DNA from: Silene noctiflora | Lineage: Eukaryota; Streptophyta; Magnoliopsida; Caryophyllales; Caryophyllaceae | Length of the DNA: 40,872 bases | Reading direction: 5' to 3' | Assembly: GCA_009801015.1 (NCBI GenBank) | Contig: VHZZ01000351.1 | Location: 164,278-205,149, forward strand | Shown here: positions 40,764 through 40,872 of the stretch, piece after piece | Layout: each line of letters opens with the position of its first letter | Position numbering within the stretch: position 1 is the stretch's first letter | The notes under the pieces: model-generated | Database searches by the model: none | Told to the model about the DNA's origin: nothing | What the model saw: only the letters and a program-made list of their open reading frames with translations | Position numbers and translations under genes: made by a program

Positions 40764-40872
40764 AATGGCTAAGCAAGTTAGGGCATACAATACGAGTGGA
40801 GGAGAAAATGTTGTACTACGACCCCCATTTCTTTGGGATTCTCTTCCTTTTAATGGTGGTAACCAAAGGCAG
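40764..40872 (+). CDS. Partial N-terminal coding exon, protein unknown
   Basis: An open frame starts at ATG 40764 (MAKQVRAYNTSGGENVVLRP, then PFLWDSLPFNGGNQRQ) and runs off the window after 36 codons. The local composition is much less AT-rich than the preceding 1 kb. A TTATTTCAG acceptor-like site lies about 72 bp upstream of the ATG. I do not recognise the protein. It could be a gene start or a retroelement fragment. Confidence 0.3.

Overview
This window looks like nuclear DNA of a flowering plant. It is AT-rich, its genes have GT-AG and GC-AG introns, and its proteins include a plant-type annexin, a peroxisomal serine:glyoxylate aminotransferase and plant DNA ligase IV. Many short DNA transposons lie between the genes. 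A eudicot is most likely. The Stowaway-type ends, the 'TACTCCGTA' motif and the degenerate 'GACCCGAA' clusters remind me of Caryophyllales (spinach/beet/Silene relatives), but that is a recollection and not proof. I see no bacterial operon, CRISPR array, prophage or rRNA.

Layout. 1-6440: gene-free and AT-rich, with several MITEs, two tRNA-derived SINE-like copies and a run of about 45 T. 6547-11163 (+): eight-exon homeodomain gene (489 aa). 12875-15862 (+): intronless Integrator subunit 3 (995 aa). 16639-16780: frameshifted relic of a PRAF/RCC1-FYVE gene. 18409-19889 (+): six-exon annexin (315 aa). 20160-21085: duplicated and minisatellite DNA with perfect hairpins. 21289-22500 (-): intronless F-box gene (403 aa). 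22740-25700: MITEs and 'GACCCGAA' clusters. 25774-29562 (+): intronless DNA ligase IV (1262 aa), convergent with 29781-31841 (-): five-exon AGT1/SGAT (401 aa), which also has a probable 5'UTR intron and a promoter near 32800. 33000-39100: repeat-rich, with a diverged tandem array (unit about 0.55 kb) interrupted by two MITEs. 39100-40872: mostly unassigned; a possible gene start runs off the right edge.

The genes do not form a pathway. They are independent nuclear genes: transcription factor-like, snRNA 3'-end processing and transcription termination, calcium/lipid binding, ubiquitin-ligase adaptor, non-homologous end joining, and photorespiration. Exon models were built by hand from reading-frame continuity, splice-site motifs and remembered family sequences. 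Each multi-exon model closes in frame at a length normal for its family. Two of them need GC-AG introns. I found no convincing previously undescribed biological system. The most interesting items are the intronless DNA ligase IV with a triplicated C-terminal motif, the 7-nt first coding exon, the two GC-AG introns, the hairpin minisatellite, the nested MITE/tandem-array structure and the PRAF relic.
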